Notes: generated from the letters alone by a model not told the origin. A stretch of 64,000 nucleotides of DNA from Clostridium beijerinckii (GCF_036699995.1 NZ_CP144906.1:4909001-4973000), one strand, 5' to 3'; shown: positions 9,135 through 18,583, counted from the stretch's first letter. Program-made: numbers and translations.

Positions 9135-10217
9135 TTAGATTTTAAATATATTTCCACTCAGAACTCTATTCTTACCACTTTTTTTAGCTTTATATAATAA
9201 ATCATCAGCCTTACTTATAAGTTCATTTAAATCTGTACCATTTAAAGGAAAAAATGAAATTCCAAAACTTGCTGTTATAGACTCATCTCTACCGTTAAAA
9301 TTAATTTTACTACCTTCAATTGTACGTCGTATAGCTTCAATTTTGCTATATACATTATCCTCACTAGTAAAATCTGAAATATATAGAATAAATTCTTCCC
9401 CTCCATATCTGGCGAAGATATCATTTTTATCTATTCCATATTTAACAATATTAGCTGTGTTAATCAAAATCTTATCACCAAATTGATGACCATATGTATC
9501 ATTTACCTTCTTAAAATCATCTATATCTATCATTACTATGGCAAATTTATCGTTTAATTTTCTATTCTCATTCTTTTCTAAAAATTCAAAAAAGTATTTC
9601 CTATTATATATTCCAAGTAGAGGGTCTCTTTGATTTATTTTTTCTAATTCTTTATATAGCAAAGAATTTTCTATTGCAATTGCAATCTGGTTTGCAATCG
9701 ACCTAAGGAAAAGTTTAAGCTCTATGTTCATAAATTTATAGAGATTATGTTCTACTACTATATATCCAATAAATTTTTCTCTCAACTTTATTGGCGATCC
9801 CATGATTGAGTGTATGTCTATTTTATGTTCTCCAGTCTGCTTCAAAGGCTTTCTAGAATTAACTAAGAATTCCTCTCCCTTGTTTATATGCACAAATTCC
9901 TTAGAAGTTAGATTTATATTCATATTCTCAATATTGCTCGCCTTAACTATCAACTCACCATTTTCTATCATAAATATGGTTGAATATGTAACTCCTAGTA
10001 TTCCAAGAATCATGTCATTAATTAGAGATATTAAATTATCACTGCTAAAAAATGTATTTATATATTTACTTACTTCTATTATATTAGATAAAGAATCTAT
10101 ACTCTTTTCTAGTCTTACGTTTTTCTCATTTAGTTCTTGTATATGTTGTTCTGAAAACTTCTGATATGTTTCATATTCTATCTTTAGCGATTTATACAGC
10201 TTCTCATAATCCTGCAT
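9135..10217 (-). CDS. GAF-GGDEF diguanylate cyclase
   Basis: Makes cyclic di-GMP from two GTP, usually controlling the motile-to-sessile switch. The 360-aa protein has an N-terminal coiled coil (residues about 1-45), a GAF-like sensor region (about 50-190) and a C-terminal GGDEF domain with the intact active site GGEEF in FARYGGEEFILYIS. The inhibitory I-site is missing: the four residues five positions before GGEEF read DKND instead of RxxD. No membrane segment is present. I prefer the ATG at 10217, which has GGTGG five bases upstream, over an ATG 12 bases further out that directly abuts AGAGG. The sensed signal is unknown. Confidence 0.92.
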   Translation of the reverse strand: MQDYEKLYKSLKIEYETYQKFSEQHIQELNEKNVRLEKSIDSLSNIIEVSKYINTFFSSDNLISLINDMILGILGVTYSTIFMIENGELIVKASNIENMNINLTSKEFVHINKGEEFLVNSRKPLKQTGEHKIDIHSIMGSPIKLREKFIGYIVVEHNLYKFMNIELKLFLRSIANQIAIAIENSLLYKELEKINQRDPLLGIYNRKYFFEFLEKNENRKLNDKFAIVMIDIDDFKKVNDTYGHQFGDKILINTANIVKYGIDKNDIFARYGGEEFILYISDFTSEDNVYSKIEAIRRTIEGSKINFNGRDESITASFGISFFPLNGTDLNELISKADDLLYKAKKSGKNRVLSGNIFKI

Positions 10218-10555
10218 TTGTCCCACCATCCTCTAATCATACGAACTCCATGATTATATAACAACTTAAATTTACCATTATTTTATACTTAATACAATTA
10301 TACTACAAGTAACAAAATAATTGAATACAATTACTTCAAGCTGTTTGTAAATTTTACTATATCTTTAAATTGCATATGTCCAGCATGTACACGCCATAAA
10401 AAATCATAATAAGGTTAATTATAATTAGTTTTTTTATAACGATTTTTACTATATTCTTCATCTCTCTTCAATTACTAGGAAAATTTTCATGAATTGCATC
10501 TTTCAATTTAGGATAAACTAATATTACAAAATTAATTTTACGAGGAGACAAAATA

Positions 10556-10714
10556 ATGAGATTTATACAATGGCTTTTAGGTGTATTTATATTTTTATTG
10601 ATATGTACACTATTTATACAATTTGGTAATTCGGTATTAAATATTGTATTACTTATTTCACTAATTATATTTGGTATAAGATTTTTAATTCAAAAGTATA
10701 CCAATCGTTATTAG
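10556..10714 (+). CDS. 52-aa membrane protein, lmo0937-like
   Basis: A short gene preceded by CGAGGAGACAAAATA. The product begins MRFIQWLLGVFIFLLICTLF, and a second hydrophobic stretch, LNIVLLISLIIFGIRFLI, ends in a basic tail (QKYTNRY). Two membrane segments joined by a short polar turn match the small lmo0937/DUF5670-type membrane proteins, whose role is unknown and which are often stress-induced. It stands alone on the plus strand. The 338 bases upstream (10218-10555) contain no other gene and no regulatory motif I can defend. A strong stem-loop 77 bases after the stop would end the transcript. Confidence 0.65.
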   Translation: MRFIQWLLGVFIFLLICTLFIQFGNSVLNIVLLISLIIFGIRFLIQKYTNRY

Positions 10715-10790
10715 TTTCTAAAAGTTTAATTTCTGATATTAGATTTTTATATACATATCAAAACTACTATAGTTATGTATATTTTATAAA

Positions 10791-10826
10791 TTAATAAATC
10801 CTAAAATACACTTTAGGATTTATTAA
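10791..10826. terminator. Bidirectional terminator between the 52-aa gene and galU
   Basis: A perfect 15-bp stem, TTAATAAATCCTAAA (10791-10805) with its complement at 10812-10826, and a 6-base loop. It lies between convergent genes and can serve both. The T-tracts are weak. Confidence 0.7.
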
Positions 10827-10849
10827 TTTAATTACTATTAATTTATTTT

Positions 10850-11725
10850 CTAATAATTATTTTCCCATGGCTTAGAACTTAAATAATCTATAAATTCATC
10901 TCTTAATTCATCTTTCTTTAAAGCAAATTCTATTGTTGCTTGCAAGAATCCAAGTTTATCTCCCACATCATATCTTTTACCTTCAAAGTTATATGCATAC
11001 ATAGCCTCAGTTCCAATTAAAGTCTTTAACGCGTCTGTTAATTGAATCTCTCCACCTTTTCCTGGCTTAGTATTTTCTAATATATTAAATATTTCTGGTG
11101 TTATAATATATCTTCCAAGTATAGCAACATTACTTGGTGCTTCTTCAGTATTAGGCTTTTCAACTAAATCTTTTACCTTATAAACTCTATCTTCAACATG
11201 TATTCCGTCTACTATACCGTACTTGGAAACATTTTCTTTAGCTACTGTTTGAACTCCTAAGATAGTAGTTTTATATTCGCTATAACAGTCTATTAATTGT
11301 TTTAAGCATGGTTTTTCACTATCAACAATATCATCACCTAGCAAAACAGCAAATGGTTCATTTCCAACAAAAGTCTTTGCACAATGAATTGCATGACCTA
11401 AGCCTCTTGGCTCTTTTTGTCTTATGTAATGTATATCAACCATGTCAGATATATCTCTTACTAATTCAAGTAATTCTGATTTTCCAGACTTATCTAATTC
11501 TAATTCTAATTCTACTGATTTATCAAAATGATCTTCTATAGATTTTTTGTTTCTACCTGTAATAATTAAGATTTCTTCAATTCCAGAAGCGATTGCTTCT
11601 TCAACTATGTATTGAATTGTTGGTTTATCAACTACTGGAAGCATCTCCTTTGGTTGTGCCTTAGTTGCAGGTAAAAATCTTGTTCCAAGACCTGCGGCTG
11701 GTATAATAGCTTTTTTTACTTTCAC
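10850..11725 (-). CDS. galU: UTP-glucose-1-phosphate uridylyltransferase
   Basis: Makes UDP-glucose from UTP and glucose-1-phosphate, a precursor for surface polysaccharide and glycolipids. The 291-aa product carries the family N-terminal signature (AIIPAAGLGTRFLPATKAQPKEMLP), the FAVLLGDDIVD metal/UTP region (about residue 132), YGIVDG and VEKP segments and GRYIITPEIF. The start codon is GTG at 11725 with AGAGG 9 bases upstream. In Bacillus the same gene is called gtaB. It opens the polysaccharide region and is separated from the next gene upstream by about 180 bases. Confidence 0.95.
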   Translation of the reverse strand: MKVKKAIIPAAGLGTRFLPATKAQPKEMLPVVDKPTIQYIVEEAIASGIEEILIITGRNKKSIEDHFDKSVELELELDKSGKSELLELVRDISDMVDIHYIRQKEPRGLGHAIHCAKTFVGNEPFAVLLGDDIVDSEKPCLKQLIDCYSEYKTTILGVQTVAKENVSKYGIVDGIHVEDRVYKVKDLVEKPNTEEAPSNVAILGRYIITPEIFNILENTKPGKGGEIQLTDALKTLIGTEAMYAYNFEGKRYDVGDKLGFLQATIEFALKKDELRDEFIDYLSSKPWENNY

Positions 11726-11861
11726 GATATATCATCCTCTCATCTTATTATTGGTAATTTAAATATATTAAGCCATAATAAACAATTCTAATTAATTTTG
11801 CCCAACACATTTTTTAAGTATTCCTATTTTATATATACTTTTTACATATTTATGAAATAAT

Positions 11862-11898
11862 AGTTTAAATGCATTCAATAAATTAATACATTTAAACT
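11862..11898 (-). terminator. Stem-loop after the Gfo/Idh/MocA gene
   Basis: AGTTTAAATG (11862-11871) pairs perfectly with CATTTAAACT (11889-11898). It lies 10 bases after the dehydrogenase stop. The following minus-strand tract is AT-rich, not a pure T run, so termination may be partial. Confidence 0.5.
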
Positions 11899-11908
11899 AA
11901 AACATTTA

Positions 11909-12997
11909 CTAATTTTCTTTCATATCTAATGTTTTAAAATCTGTTAATGGAAATTTTACTGGCATTCCTGTTTTTCTTGATTTATATGCTGCAAGTATTA
12001 TAGACATTGCCTTCTTACCTTCTTCTCCTGATACTAGTGGATCTCTATTTTCATTTATAGCATCTATTACATCCTTAAATAATGGTGTGTGTCCTTCTCC
12101 ATATACATTGTCTATTTTAACATTTACAGACTTCTTAACCGCTTCTTCATCTTCACCTTCAAATCTCCATGTTTCAAGCTCATTAACTGCAAGACCACCA
12201 ATTGATACTGCTCCTGTTTCTCCAAATATACTTAATGTTTCTTCTAGATTTTTAGGATAGACACAAGCTGATCCCTCAACTATTCCAATAGCACCATTTT
12301 TGAATCTTATTATTACAGCACCAAAATCTTCAGCTTCAATATCTCTTAGATACGTATCACATTCAGCATAAACTCTTTCGATTTCTCCACCCATCATCCA
12401 TTGAAGTAAATCTATATTATGTATACACTGGTTCATAAGTGTACCACCATCTAGTGCCCAAGTTCCTCTCCAAGGTGCTTGTTCATAATATCCCATATTC
12501 CTATTCCAAAGTATTCTAGCTGTACCATTAACTAATTTTCCAAACTTTTTGCTTTCTATAGCTTCTCTTAACTTCTGTATAGGCTTATTAAATCTATTTT
12601 GATGGCAAACTCCAAGCTTAACATCGTTTTCTTTAGCAACCTTAATCATTTCATTAGCATCTTCAATGGACATAGCCATTGGCTTTTCTACTAATGCACT
12701 AGCTCCTTTTTTCATGCTATAAATAGCAATTTCAGCATGATAACCACTTTCTGTTGCTATTGTAACCACATCTATATCTTCTTTTTCTAACATTTCTTTA
12801 TAATCTGTATAGACATGCACAGAATCTTCAGCTGCTCCAGTTTTTTCTATGTATTCAACTTTCTTTGCTTCCGCTTTTTCTAAAACCACATCACAAGTCG
12901 CTACAAGTTCCGCTTCTTCTACATTTTTAGCTAACGCTTCAACATGCTTATATGAGATTCTTCCACAACCAATAATAGCAAATTTTAATTTTTTCAT
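11909..12997 (-). CDS. Gfo/Idh/MocA oxidoreductase, WbpB/WlbA-like
   Basis: A 362-aa NAD-dependent dehydrogenase. The Rossmann motif GCGRISYKH is at residues about 10-18, the EKPMAM catalytic lysine segment near residue 102, and the C-terminal domain has GGTLMNQCIHNIDLL. The HQNRFNKPI stretch and the GGTLMNQ..HNIDLLQWMMG pattern resemble WbpB/WlbA, which oxidise C3 of UDP-GlcNAc-uronic acid on the way to 2,3-diamino sugars. The rest of that pathway (aminotransferase, acetyltransferase) is not in the window, so the substrate is uncertain. Context in a polysaccharide locus supports a nucleotide-sugar role. GAGAGGTAG precedes the ATG. Confidence 0.78.
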   Translation of the reverse strand: MKKLKFAIIGCGRISYKHVEALAKNVEEAELVATCDVVLEKAEAKKVEYIEKTGAAEDSVHVYTDYKEMLEKEDIDVVTIATESGYHAEIAIYSMKKGASALVEKPMAMSIEDANEMIKVAKENDVKLGVCHQNRFNKPIQKLREAIESKKFGKLVNGTARILWNRNMGYYEQAPWRGTWALDGGTLMNQCIHNIDLLQWMMGGEIERVYAECDTYLRDIEAEDFGAVIIRFKNGAIGIVEGSACVYPKNLEETLSIFGETGAVSIGGLAVNELETWRFEGEDEEAVKKSVNVKIDNVYGEGHTPLFKDVIDAINENRDPLVSGEEGKKAMSIILAAYKSRKTGMPVKFPLTDFKTLDMKEN

Positions 12998-13245
12998 ATT
13001 AATCTACCTCTCTCAAATTAAATACTTTTAGTCAAATTCAATAGTTCATAATTTCCTCTAAAGTTAATTTTACTAATGCATTAAAACAACATTTTAAATA
13101 CATAAGCTAAGATCAGAAGTTAAGACACTAATTTTAAATAATAGCATTTTAACTTCATTAGCTATCGAAATAATTTTCTTTGATTTTTTTATTTAATAAT
13201 TTCGAATTCTGTCTGAGATAATTATAAATCTATATTTTTCTTTGA

Positions 13246-13851
13246 TTAAAGGCATTTTACTATTGTTTTAAGTATTATATAAATATCTAAAAATATATTA
13301 TTTTTATTTATATATTCTAAATTTAATGCGAGTTTATCTGGCATAATTGTGTTTATGTAAAAATCGTCAGGATTTTCTGCTTCTCCAAGTAAATCATTTT
13401 CATCTCTATATCTAATTGATGCTAAATCTGTTATCCCTGGTTTAACTTCTAAAACCCTTCTCTGTTCCTCATTATACATATTTACATATCTAGGAACTTC
13501 TGGTCTAGGTCCTACTAGGCTCATGTCCCCTTTAAATACATTTATTAATTGTGGAAGTTCATCAAGTTTATATTTTCTTAAGAAAGCACCTATTTTAGTA
13601 ATTCTGCTATCATTTCCTACAGTAATTTGCCTTCCTAACTTTTCTGCATCCACAACCATAGTTCTAAACTTTAAAATCTCAAATTCTTTATTTTTTTCAC
13701 CAATTCTTATTTGTTTAAAAAATACAGGTCCATCAGAATCTGTTTTTATTCTGATGGCAATAACTATCAAAATCGGACTTAAAACTATAAGTCCTAAAGT
13801 AGAACATATCAAATCAAATATTCTTTTAACTACTTTATTGAATGTATTCAT
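13246..13851 (-). CDS. Initiating sugar phosphate transferase (small phosphoglycosyl transferase)
   Basis: Transfers a sugar-1-phosphate from a nucleotide sugar to undecaprenyl phosphate, the first membrane step of repeat-unit assembly. At 201 aa it is the minimal monotopic type (PglC-like catalytic core only). The N-terminal hydrophobic re-entrant helix is at residues about 14-34 (ICSTLGLIVLSPILIVIAI). The catalytic motif region follows: GPVFFKQIRIG, FEILKFRTM, LDELPQLINVFKGDMSLVGPRPE, in which the DE pair is catalytic, then KPGITDLASI. TAGGAGTAAATAG precedes the ATG. It is probably cotranscribed with the upstream glycosyltransferase, 110 bases away. Confidence 0.9.
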   Translation of the reverse strand: MNTFNKVVKRIFDLICSTLGLIVLSPILIVIAIRIKTDSDGPVFFKQIRIGEKNKEFEILKFRTMVVDAEKLGRQITVGNDSRITKIGAFLRKYKLDELPQLINVFKGDMSLVGPRPEVPRYVNMYNEEQRRVLEVKPGITDLASIRYRDENDLLGEAENPDDFYINTIMPDKLALNLEYINKNNIFLDIYIILKTIVKCL

Positions 13852-13961
13852 CTATTTACTCCTAATTTATTTATTTCAGAACATATAATATTATATTAAC
13901 TATTTTACAACTTTTTAGTCAATTCAGCTCATATTATTGAATTTCTTCATAAATTTTTAAG

Positions 13962-15179
13962 TTATTTTAGTGCATCTAAAAATTTCTCTGCAAGCCCGCG
14001 ATAAGTATGATTTTCCAATACATAATCCTTACCATTTTGGCCCAAGTTATTTTTTTCATCTTCGCTTAAGTTTCTAATTTTCATAACTGCTTTCACAACA
14101 GAATCTGGATTTTCTGCTGGTACCGTAATACCACAATTTGAATCCTTCACTGGATCATTTGAAGCCTCAACTGCATATATTACTGGTCTTGCTGCCATCA
14201 TATAGTCAAATAATTTATTTGGACTTACGCCATAATTAAATAAATTTTGCTTTTTTAATCCTATATAACATATATCTAATAATCTTAGTACATTATCCAT
14301 ATTATCTTTAAGTACAGGATCTAGAAACTCTACATTTGTTACATTATTAGTTTTAGCATATTGTATTAATTCATTTTTCACGTTTCCATTTCCAACTAAT
14401 ACATACTTTATTTTTTCATCTGTAGTTTTCTTTGCAGCATCAATCATCGTATCTAATACATTAGCTGGTGAGTGATTTCCTGTATATCCAACTAAGAAAT
14501 ACCCTTCATCTTTTAGTTCTTGCAATCTTTCAATAGTTTTTTCCATAGGAGCATTCTTCTTTTCTCCAACAATTATTCCATTTGGAACATGAACATAATT
14601 ATCCGCACTAAATCCCCTATCTTTCATATGCCTATCTGCATTAGGTAAAATTGAAATAATTTTATCACAATTCTTAAAAGCAAAATCCTCTGCTCTTTGA
14701 AGCATAACTATAGCTGGATTATTCTTAGAATACCCCCCTATTTCCATTGGCGTTAAAGGCCATAAGTCATGTATCTCAAAAAACAGTTTAGCATTACTCC
14801 TCTTTGCAATCCTATGAGCTGGATATATATCTAAAGGGTAAGTCGAAGATGCTATTACTGCATCTGGTCTATATTTATCTGCAAGTTTCTTATAATTCAT
14901 TCTCAATTTGAACATGAATGTTGATATATTTTTAATTCTTCCAACTCCATTTCCCTGATATTCTGGAGTCTTAACCCATACATATGTAATTCCATCTATA
15001 ATTTCTTCTTCGAAATCCTCTTTTATTTGTGGGTTTTTCTTTCGTAAATGTGAAAAATCAGCACCAAGTATGACTACTTTATGTCCCATATCAACCCATT
15101 CTCGCCCCATATAATAAGGTCTAAATTCCATTCCATGATAATCAGACCCTGCGTAATGATTTATAAGTAAGATATTCAT
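13962..15179 (-). CDS. Glycosyltransferase, GT4 family
   Basis: A 405-aa GT-B fold enzyme that would add a sugar to a lipid-linked oligosaccharide at the cytoplasmic face. The N-terminal domain starts MNILLINHYAGSDYHGMEFRPYYMGREW, a WbuB-like opening, with FEIHDLWPLTP in the middle. The C-terminal nucleotide-sugar domain has LVGYTGNHSPANVLDTMIDA and GVSPNKLFDYMMAARPVI. The acceptor and donor cannot be read from sequence. GGAGCAATTAAG precedes the ATG. It is downstream of a three-unit tandem repeat. Confidence 0.85.
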   Translation of the reverse strand: MNILLINHYAGSDYHGMEFRPYYMGREWVDMGHKVVILGADFSHLRKKNPQIKEDFEEEIIDGITYVWVKTPEYQGNGVGRIKNISTFMFKLRMNYKKLADKYRPDAVIASSTYPLDIYPAHRIAKRSNAKLFFEIHDLWPLTPMEIGGYSKNNPAIVMLQRAEDFAFKNCDKIISILPNADRHMKDRGFSADNYVHVPNGIIVGEKKNAPMEKTIERLQELKDEGYFLVGYTGNHSPANVLDTMIDAAKKTTDEKIKYVLVGNGNVKNELIQYAKTNNVTNVEFLDPVLKDNMDNVLRLLDICYIGLKKQNLFNYGVSPNKLFDYMMAARPVIYAVEASNDPVKDSNCGITVPAENPDSVVKAVMKIRNLSEDEKNNLGQNGKDYVLENHTYRGLAEKFLDALK

Positions 15180-15252
15180 CTTAATTGCTCCTTTTTTGCA
15201 TTATAATGTTAATTAACGCTATAGATTATAACATAAGTGAACATCAAAATCT

Positions 15253-15600
15253 ATGATTTTGCTATGTGAACTTACTCAGCGAGCGTATGTGAGTCGAGTT
15301 TCCTCTGAAAAATATCTTAAGAGTTGCCCAAAATACTCTTTTCATGCTCTCTATCACAATTATCTATTTTATGATTTTGCTAGTCAAACTTATCTAGCGA
15401 ATGAATGTGAGTCGGGTAAGTGAAAGCCACAAACTTAACCTATTATTAATTGACTTAGATAAAACTTTCTACCAATCATTTTATGATTTTGCTGTGTGAA
15501 CTTACTCAATGAACAAATATGAGTCTGGAAAGTGAATGCTAAAATCTAACCTATCCGCAATCATCTTAGATAAAACTTTCTACCACACTCTTCTTAGATA
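15253..15600. repeat. Three-unit tandem repeat, about 112-118 bp per unit
   Basis: Units start at 15253, 15371 and 15483, each opening with ATGATTTTGCT and containing a diverged ACTTACTCA...GAGTC stretch that can pair as ACTCA/TGAGT. Units 2 and 3 share TTAGATAAAACTTTCTACCA near their ends. The repeats fill most of the 483-bp gap (15180-15662) between two glycosyltransferase genes. There is no open reading frame with a ribosome binding site. Confidence 0.8.
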
Positions 15601-15620
15601 ATCTATAATTAGTATATACC

Positions 15621-15654
15621 AAAAAGTTCTGATAAAGATATCTCAGAACTTTTT
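15621..15654 (-). terminator. Terminator of the upstream glycosyltransferase gene
   Basis: A perfect 12-bp stem, AAAAAGTTCTGA (15621-15632) with its complement at 15643-15654, lying 9 bases after the stop at 15663. A-runs and T-runs flank both sides. Confidence 0.85.
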
Positions 15655-15662
15655 TATTAATT

Positions 15663-16919
15663 TTATTGAACCGCTCTAATTTCATGTGCAAATCTTCTAA
15701 AATTACTATCTGCACAAAAATTTTCAGTCCAAAGTGAACGGCATCTATCACGGAATTTTTGTTTTTCTTCCTCTGATATTTCCGCCATATATTTAATTTT
15801 ATTTCTAAGCTCCTCAGGATCGAAATCTTTATCCAATAACAATCCAGTTTCACCTTCTTTAACAATCTCAGCCGTACCGCCTACATTAGTAGCAATAGTT
15901 GGAATTGAAAAAGAACATGCTTCCATGATACTAACTGGTAATCCTTCTGAACTGCTTGTGTTTATAAATAAATCGACTGGTTCATTTTTATAATACTCCA
16001 TTAACTCGGAATTTTTAACACTCCCTGGAAAACTTGTATCCATAAAATCAAGATTTTCTCTTGCATACTCCTTAATTTCATCCAAGCCATCTCCTGCTCC
16101 AAAATGTGTCCATTTTAGATTTAATCCCGAATCTTTCAATGTTGCCAGTGACTTTGCCAATAAATCTATACGCTTTACTGGAGAAACATGGCAGCAACTC
16201 ACAATTCTATATGTTGAATCTTTTGATCCTTGTGAAGTTCCATAATCTTTTGTCCCAAGATATGCAGTTTTAATTTTAGCTGCGTAATCTGGATAAAGCT
16301 TCTTTAGATAATTGCTTCCATCGTCAGAACATGGATATACCGTGTCTAAATTTCTTAGGAAATAATATCTAAGTGGTATATAATTCATCGAGTTTTCATT
16401 AGCATAAAGATCATATCTATGTGTTCTACTTACTACTCTTGTAATCTTTTTACCATAAAGTTCTTTAAGTTTTATTGCCACAAAAGCAATATCATATAAC
16501 CAATAACTATATAAAGTTATTCCGCTATACTCATCCATATTATATTTTTTAATGATTTCCAAAACTTCTTTTAACACGCTGTTTGCTTTTGCTGTAAAAT
16601 ATGTTAAATAAGCTTTCTTTTTTATGGAACCACTAATATCATTACGTTCTTCTTTATTTACACATCCATTATAATTATAAAATGGAAATAGCTTCACAGC
16701 ACTAATTGGTAAACTATGCTTTATTTTTGAAGCCTTAATTTTATGTACTTCAAAGTTACTAGGAATACTTCTTGTTTGTATCGCATCATCAGCTACACTA
16801 GTTGCTATCACTATTACTTTTTCAAAAGCTTCAGAAAGCATTTTTATTTCGCCTTCTATAAATTCTTCTCCTTTATCAAAAGGAAAAACTTTAGTTAAAA
16901 GTACTAAACAGTTTTTCAT
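15663..16919 (-). CDS. Glycosyltransferase, GT4/GT1 family
   Basis: A 418-aa GT-B glycosyltransferase. The ATG at 16919 is preferred because GGAGGG lies six bases upstream; an in-frame start 54 bases further out lacks one. The N-terminal domain opens MKNCLVLLTKVFPFDKGEEFIEGEI. The C-terminal donor domain has RIVSCCHVSPVKRIDLLAKSL, FINTSSSEGLPVSIMEACSFSIPTIATNVGGTAEIV, including the E-x7-E pattern of retaining GT4 enzymes, and a final GLLLD segment. Sugar specificity is unknown. It is a single-gene unit with its own terminator. Confidence 0.87.
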   Translation of the reverse strand: MKNCLVLLTKVFPFDKGEEFIEGEIKMLSEAFEKVIVIATSVADDAIQTRSIPSNFEVHKIKASKIKHSLPISAVKLFPFYNYNGCVNKEERNDISGSIKKKAYLTYFTAKANSVLKEVLEIIKKYNMDEYSGITLYSYWLYDIAFVAIKLKELYGKKITRVVSRTHRYDLYANENSMNYIPLRYYFLRNLDTVYPCSDDGSNYLKKLYPDYAAKIKTAYLGTKDYGTSQGSKDSTYRIVSCCHVSPVKRIDLLAKSLATLKDSGLNLKWTHFGAGDGLDEIKEYARENLDFMDTSFPGSVKNSELMEYYKNEPVDLFINTSSSEGLPVSIMEACSFSIPTIATNVGGTAEIVKEGETGLLLDKDFDPEELRNKIKYMAEISEEEKQKFRDRCRSLWTENFCADSNFRRFAHEIRAVQ

Positions 16920-17061
16920 CTTTTTCCCTCCAGAGTTATAATCAGTATAAGAATAACATATGAAATACTTCATTTCAACAATATGAATATAAGCTTTTAC
17001 TTTATAATATCGCCCATATTATTTCATTTATGAATTTTATATGATAAAATAACGTTATCTG

Positions 17062-17318
17062 ATGTCTAGCCGCTATAGCGCTTACTCTTTATGAGAGAGC
17101 CCTCTTTCAAAAGTCATCTGAATGATTATATAGCAATAAGCCAATATACTCGCAAGGAGATGGCTAAGGACAGAACATAAAAATTCTAAAGCGGAAGCTT
17201 ATGTTTCTAAAATATAAACTTTAGGAATTCACTTTTGAGAGGTTCGCTTAGACGAGTTACACTAAATCAATTTTTAATTCTGCGTAAGCGTAATATCACT
17301 TTTCATATACCTAGACAT
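17062..17318. repeat. 257-bp palindromic block upstream of wecB
   Basis: The ends are ATGTCTAG (17062-17069) and CTAGACAT (17311-17318). Inside, CGCTTAC (17079-17085) and GTAAGCG (17284-17290), and CTCTTTCAAAAGT (17122-17134) and ACTTTTGAGAG (17232-17242), are also arranged as inverted partners. The block could fold as one long imperfect hairpin and has no credible ORF. It fills much of the 540-bp gap between divergent genes (16920-17459). A MITE-like element or a structured leader of wecB are both possible. Confidence 0.6.
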
Positions 17319-17459
17319 TGTGGTGATTATTTTTTATAAGTTTAACTAATATTCAGATTGAGATAATTCTCATATCAAATAAATTTCACTTGATATTTAT
17401 TTATACGTAAATATAAATAATTCACAAATAAATACCTAAAATTTAAGGAGGCCTATTAT

Positions 17460-18524
17460 ATGAAAGTATTAACTGTTATAGGTGCAAGACCACAGTTCAT
17501 TAAAGCCGCGACAGTATCTAATAAAATTAGAAGAAATGGAAACAGTGAAATTTTAGTACACACTGGACAGCATTATGATAATAATATGTCTGATATATTC
17601 TTTGAGGAACTTGGAATTCCAAAGCCAGATTATAATCTAAACATTGGTTCATCTAACCATGGACATCAAACTGGTAGCATGTTAATATCTCTTGAAGATA
17701 TATACTTAAAAGAAAAACCAGATATGGTTTTAGTTTATGGAGATACAAATTCAACCCTTGCAGGTAGCCTATGTGCAAGCAAATTATTAATTCCTGTAGC
17801 GCACGTTGAAGCTGGTCTTAGAAGTTTCAATAAGGCTATGCCTGAAGAGCAAAATAGAATATTAACAGACCATATATCCGATTTACTTTTCACACCTACT
17901 TTAACTGCTTTAAATAACTTAAAGGATGAAAATATTACAAAAGGTGTTCATAATGTCGGTGACGTAATGTATGATGCAATAAATCTCTTTAAAGAAAGAG
18001 CTAAAGATATCTCAACAATACTTGACAAACTTGATTTAGCACCAAATAGTTATATACTTTCAACAATACATCGTGCTGAAAACACTAACAGTATTGAAAG
18101 ATTATCTTCAATCATTACTGCTTTAAATAACTCTGGTAAGAGAATCATACTTCCACTACATCCTAGAACAAAGAAATTTATTGAAACGTATGATTTGCAT
18201 ATTGGAGAAAATATAAGAATTATTGATCCTGTAGGATATTTAGATATGATTTCTCTTCAAGAAAATTCTCAAAAGATAGTTACCGACAGCGGCGGAGTTC
18301 AAAAAGAAGCATACTTCTTAAAGAAACCATGTATAACTATGAGAGATGAAACCGAATGGGTTGAAACTGTAACTAACGGTTGGAACGTTATAGTTGGAAG
18401 CAATTCTGATAAGATAATGGATGCTATAGAAAACTTCAATCCAACAGGTACTCCTGCTTCTGCATTTGGAAATGGAGACAGTTCTTCAATAATTACAGAA
18501 ATTATTGAAAAATATTTAGGATAA
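17460..18524 (+). CDS. wecB: UDP-N-acetylglucosamine 2-epimerase (non-hydrolysing)
   Basis: Interconverts UDP-GlcNAc and UDP-ManNAc for surface polymer synthesis (mnaA in Bacillus). The 354-aa product has the expected length and family landmarks: GARPQFIKAATV at residues 7-18, VHTGQHYD, VYGDTNSTLAGSL, VAHVEAGLRSFNKAMPEEQNRILTDHI, HRAENT, and TDSGGVQKEAYFLKKPCITMRDETEWVET. AAGGAGG lies 8 bases before the ATG. It is on the strand opposite to most of the polysaccharide locus and is a single-gene unit ended by a terminator. It follows a 257-bp palindromic block that may lie in its leader. Confidence 0.95.
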   Translation: MKVLTVIGARPQFIKAATVSNKIRRNGNSEILVHTGQHYDNNMSDIFFEELGIPKPDYNLNIGSSNHGHQTGSMLISLEDIYLKEKPDMVLVYGDTNSTLAGSLCASKLLIPVAHVEAGLRSFNKAMPEEQNRILTDHISDLLFTPTLTALNNLKDENITKGVHNVGDVMYDAINLFKERAKDISTILDKLDLAPNSYILSTIHRAENTNSIERLSSIITALNNSGKRIILPLHPRTKKFIETYDLHIGENIRIIDPVGYLDMISLQENSQKIVTDSGGVQKEAYFLKKPCITMRDETEWVETVTNGWNVIVGSNSDKIMDAIENFNPTGTPASAFGNGDSSSIITEIIEKYLG

Positions 18525-18583
18525 GTATAAATCAACATATTATAAACATTTGAAATACAAGACTTTAACAACTAAAAATAAGC

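Noticed and set aside
15253..15600. CRISPR array
   Set aside because: Only three long, diverged units of about 115 bp, with no short identical repeats, uniform spacers or cas genes.
15566..15865. 99-codon minus-strand ORF
   Set aside because: It overlaps the 3' end of a glycosyltransferase gene in another frame, covers its terminator and has no ribosome binding site.
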